NCBI GenBank assembly: GCA_001598975.1
Contig: BBXU01000411.1
Location: 1-10,372 of the forward strand
From: Parachlorella kessleri
Lineage: Eukaryota; Chlorophyta; Trebouxiophyceae; Chlorellales; Chlorellaceae
DNA length: 10,372 nucleotides
Direction of reading: 5' to 3'
A program made the translations under genes and the position numbers. Positions 9,595 through 10,372 of the stretch are shown here, one piece after another. Under the pieces are notes generated by a model that did not search any database, was not told where the DNA came from, and saw only the letters and a program-made list of their open reading frames with translations. Positions within the stretch are counted from its first letter, which is position 1. Every line of letters begins with the position of its first letter.

Positions 9595-9938
9595 ACAAGG
9601 GCATCTGCATTTGCCTGCTTCAGCAGACACCATGACCAACAGATCCCATCAAGGTAGCTCACAATCCCAATACCAGCCCTAACAGGCATACCCACAGCAG
9701 CGCAAAAGCAAGGGTCAGCAAAAGCTACAGCATGTGCTGCTGCTGCATGTGTCTACCCCGACTCCATGACAAGGCACTGGCCGTGCTGGCAACCTCTAAC
9801 ATGCCTCTGCCATGAAACTATGACCCTTAACGTACTGCTGAGAAGGCCAAAGTCAGTTGCTTCGTACTGCTCTTGATATAAACAACTACCCTTCCACGCC
9901 TTTGCTGCTGGCCATCTGCCAGCCAAGGTGCAATATGC

Positions 9939-10372
9939 TCAGACAGCCTCACGGATGATCTGCTGCAGCTTCTTCACGCGCGACAGGATGGAGAGGTCCA
10001 CGTGCTTGTCATTGATGTCAATAACGATGCCGCCAATGATGCTAGGGTCAACCTGCATCCACAGCCGTGAGCCTTTGCAAGACCAGGCCTTACAACAGGG
10101 CACTGGCATGGGCCAAAAAGCAGGGCCAGTACTAGAACGCCACGTTCCCTCCACATTTAACAAACAACTGCCCATATCGGTTTCCTGATCGAGCTGCCTT
10201 ATGTTGTTGATCGTGAATTTGCAGCAGGCTCTTCTTCCTCATGTGGGTGCCCATCACATACCGAGGGCTGCAACATCTGCTAACCCAACCACCGCGATAG
10301 CTGCTGACTATCACTTACCAAACCGGACCCTGTCGCCTGCTGCCATGCGAAGCCCTGCGCGCCTCGCGCGCG
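9939..10372 (-). CDS. Mitochondrial ATP synthase OSCP subunit (ATP5PO/ATP5), 3' end only
   Basis: OSCP joins the peripheral stalk to the top of the F1 head of mitochondrial ATP synthase. The last exon, 9939-10052, encodes 37 residues and a TGA stop. It opens VDPSIIGGIVIDINDK and ends KLQQIIREAV, matching the conserved OSCP C-terminus (animal OSCP has DPSIMGG and ends REIV). The acceptor ATGCAG precedes GTT. Chloroplast delta subunit is less likely because that family lacks the DPSI-GG and RE-V pair. A strong donor GTAAGT at 10318-10313 suggests an upstream exon 10319-10372, continuing off the window. Its most protein-like frame reads GLRMAAGDRVRF, which would sit just before VDPS. That frame ends one base past a codon whereas the last exon starts in phase 0, so a small exon or another splice site is missing from my model. 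The family call is good; the upstream exon is tentative. Confidence 0.85.

Larger units (their letters stand above)
8973..9938. other. Intergenic between convergent genes: MnSOD 3' UTR and OSCP 3' UTR
   Basis: No coding exon could be recognised in these 966 bp. The left part should be the dismutase 3' UTR and the right part the OSCP 3' UTR. I find no TGTAA on the plus strand; an AATAAA occurs at 9466-9471. On the minus strand a TGTAA lies at 9590-9594. A short hairpin is present at 9001-9016, and a CTG-rich stretch lies around 9730-9750. Confidence 0.7.

Overview
This window reads as nuclear DNA of a green alga, most likely a chlorophyte of the Chlamydomonadales type. Support comes from compact genes broken by many 150-400 bp GT-AG introns with mostly (T/C)GCAG acceptors, GC-rich codon use, and TGTAA motifs of the kind green algae use for polyadenylation. 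The proteins are all recognisable eukaryotic housekeeping products. The species cannot be fixed from the sequence; a Haematococcus- or Chlamydomonas-like alga is only a guess.

Four protein-coding genes can be rebuilt exon by exon. (1) Minus strand, 78-4307: the flavoprotein subunit of mitochondrial succinate dehydrogenase (complex II). Ten exons give 527 residues from the start codon, and the C-terminal part lies beyond the left edge. (2) Minus strand, 5020-5974: a complete four-exon, 141-residue FAM136A-family protein with four CX3C motifs. (3) Plus strand, 6292-8972: a complete nine-exon, 218-residue manganese-type superoxide dismutase with all metal ligands. It resembles the bacterial SodA form and has no visible organelle presequence. 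(4) Minus strand, from 9939 to beyond the right edge: the 3' end of the OSCP subunit of mitochondrial ATP synthase, with one certain last exon and one tentative upstream exon.

Between them, 4308-5019 holds the FAM136A 3' end and the succinate dehydrogenase upstream region. The 317 bp at 5975-6291 separate the divergent start codons of FAM136A and the dismutase and must hold both promoters. The 966 bp at 8973-9938 hold the facing 3' untranslated regions of the dismutase and OSCP genes. Simple C-rich (G-rich on the transcript) tracts lie just inside several succinate dehydrogenase introns.

Three of the four genes encode mitochondrial proteins: electron entry through complex II, the ATP synthase stalk, and a probable intermembrane-space protein. 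The fourth removes superoxide, a by-product of respiration. This is a suggestive neighbourhood, but eukaryotic gene order gives weak evidence of function. I found no mobile element, CRISPR array, RNA gene or clearly new system. The points worth a second look are the untargeted MnSOD, its very small exons, the G-rich 5' splice-site tracts, and the unresolved OSCP splice phase.
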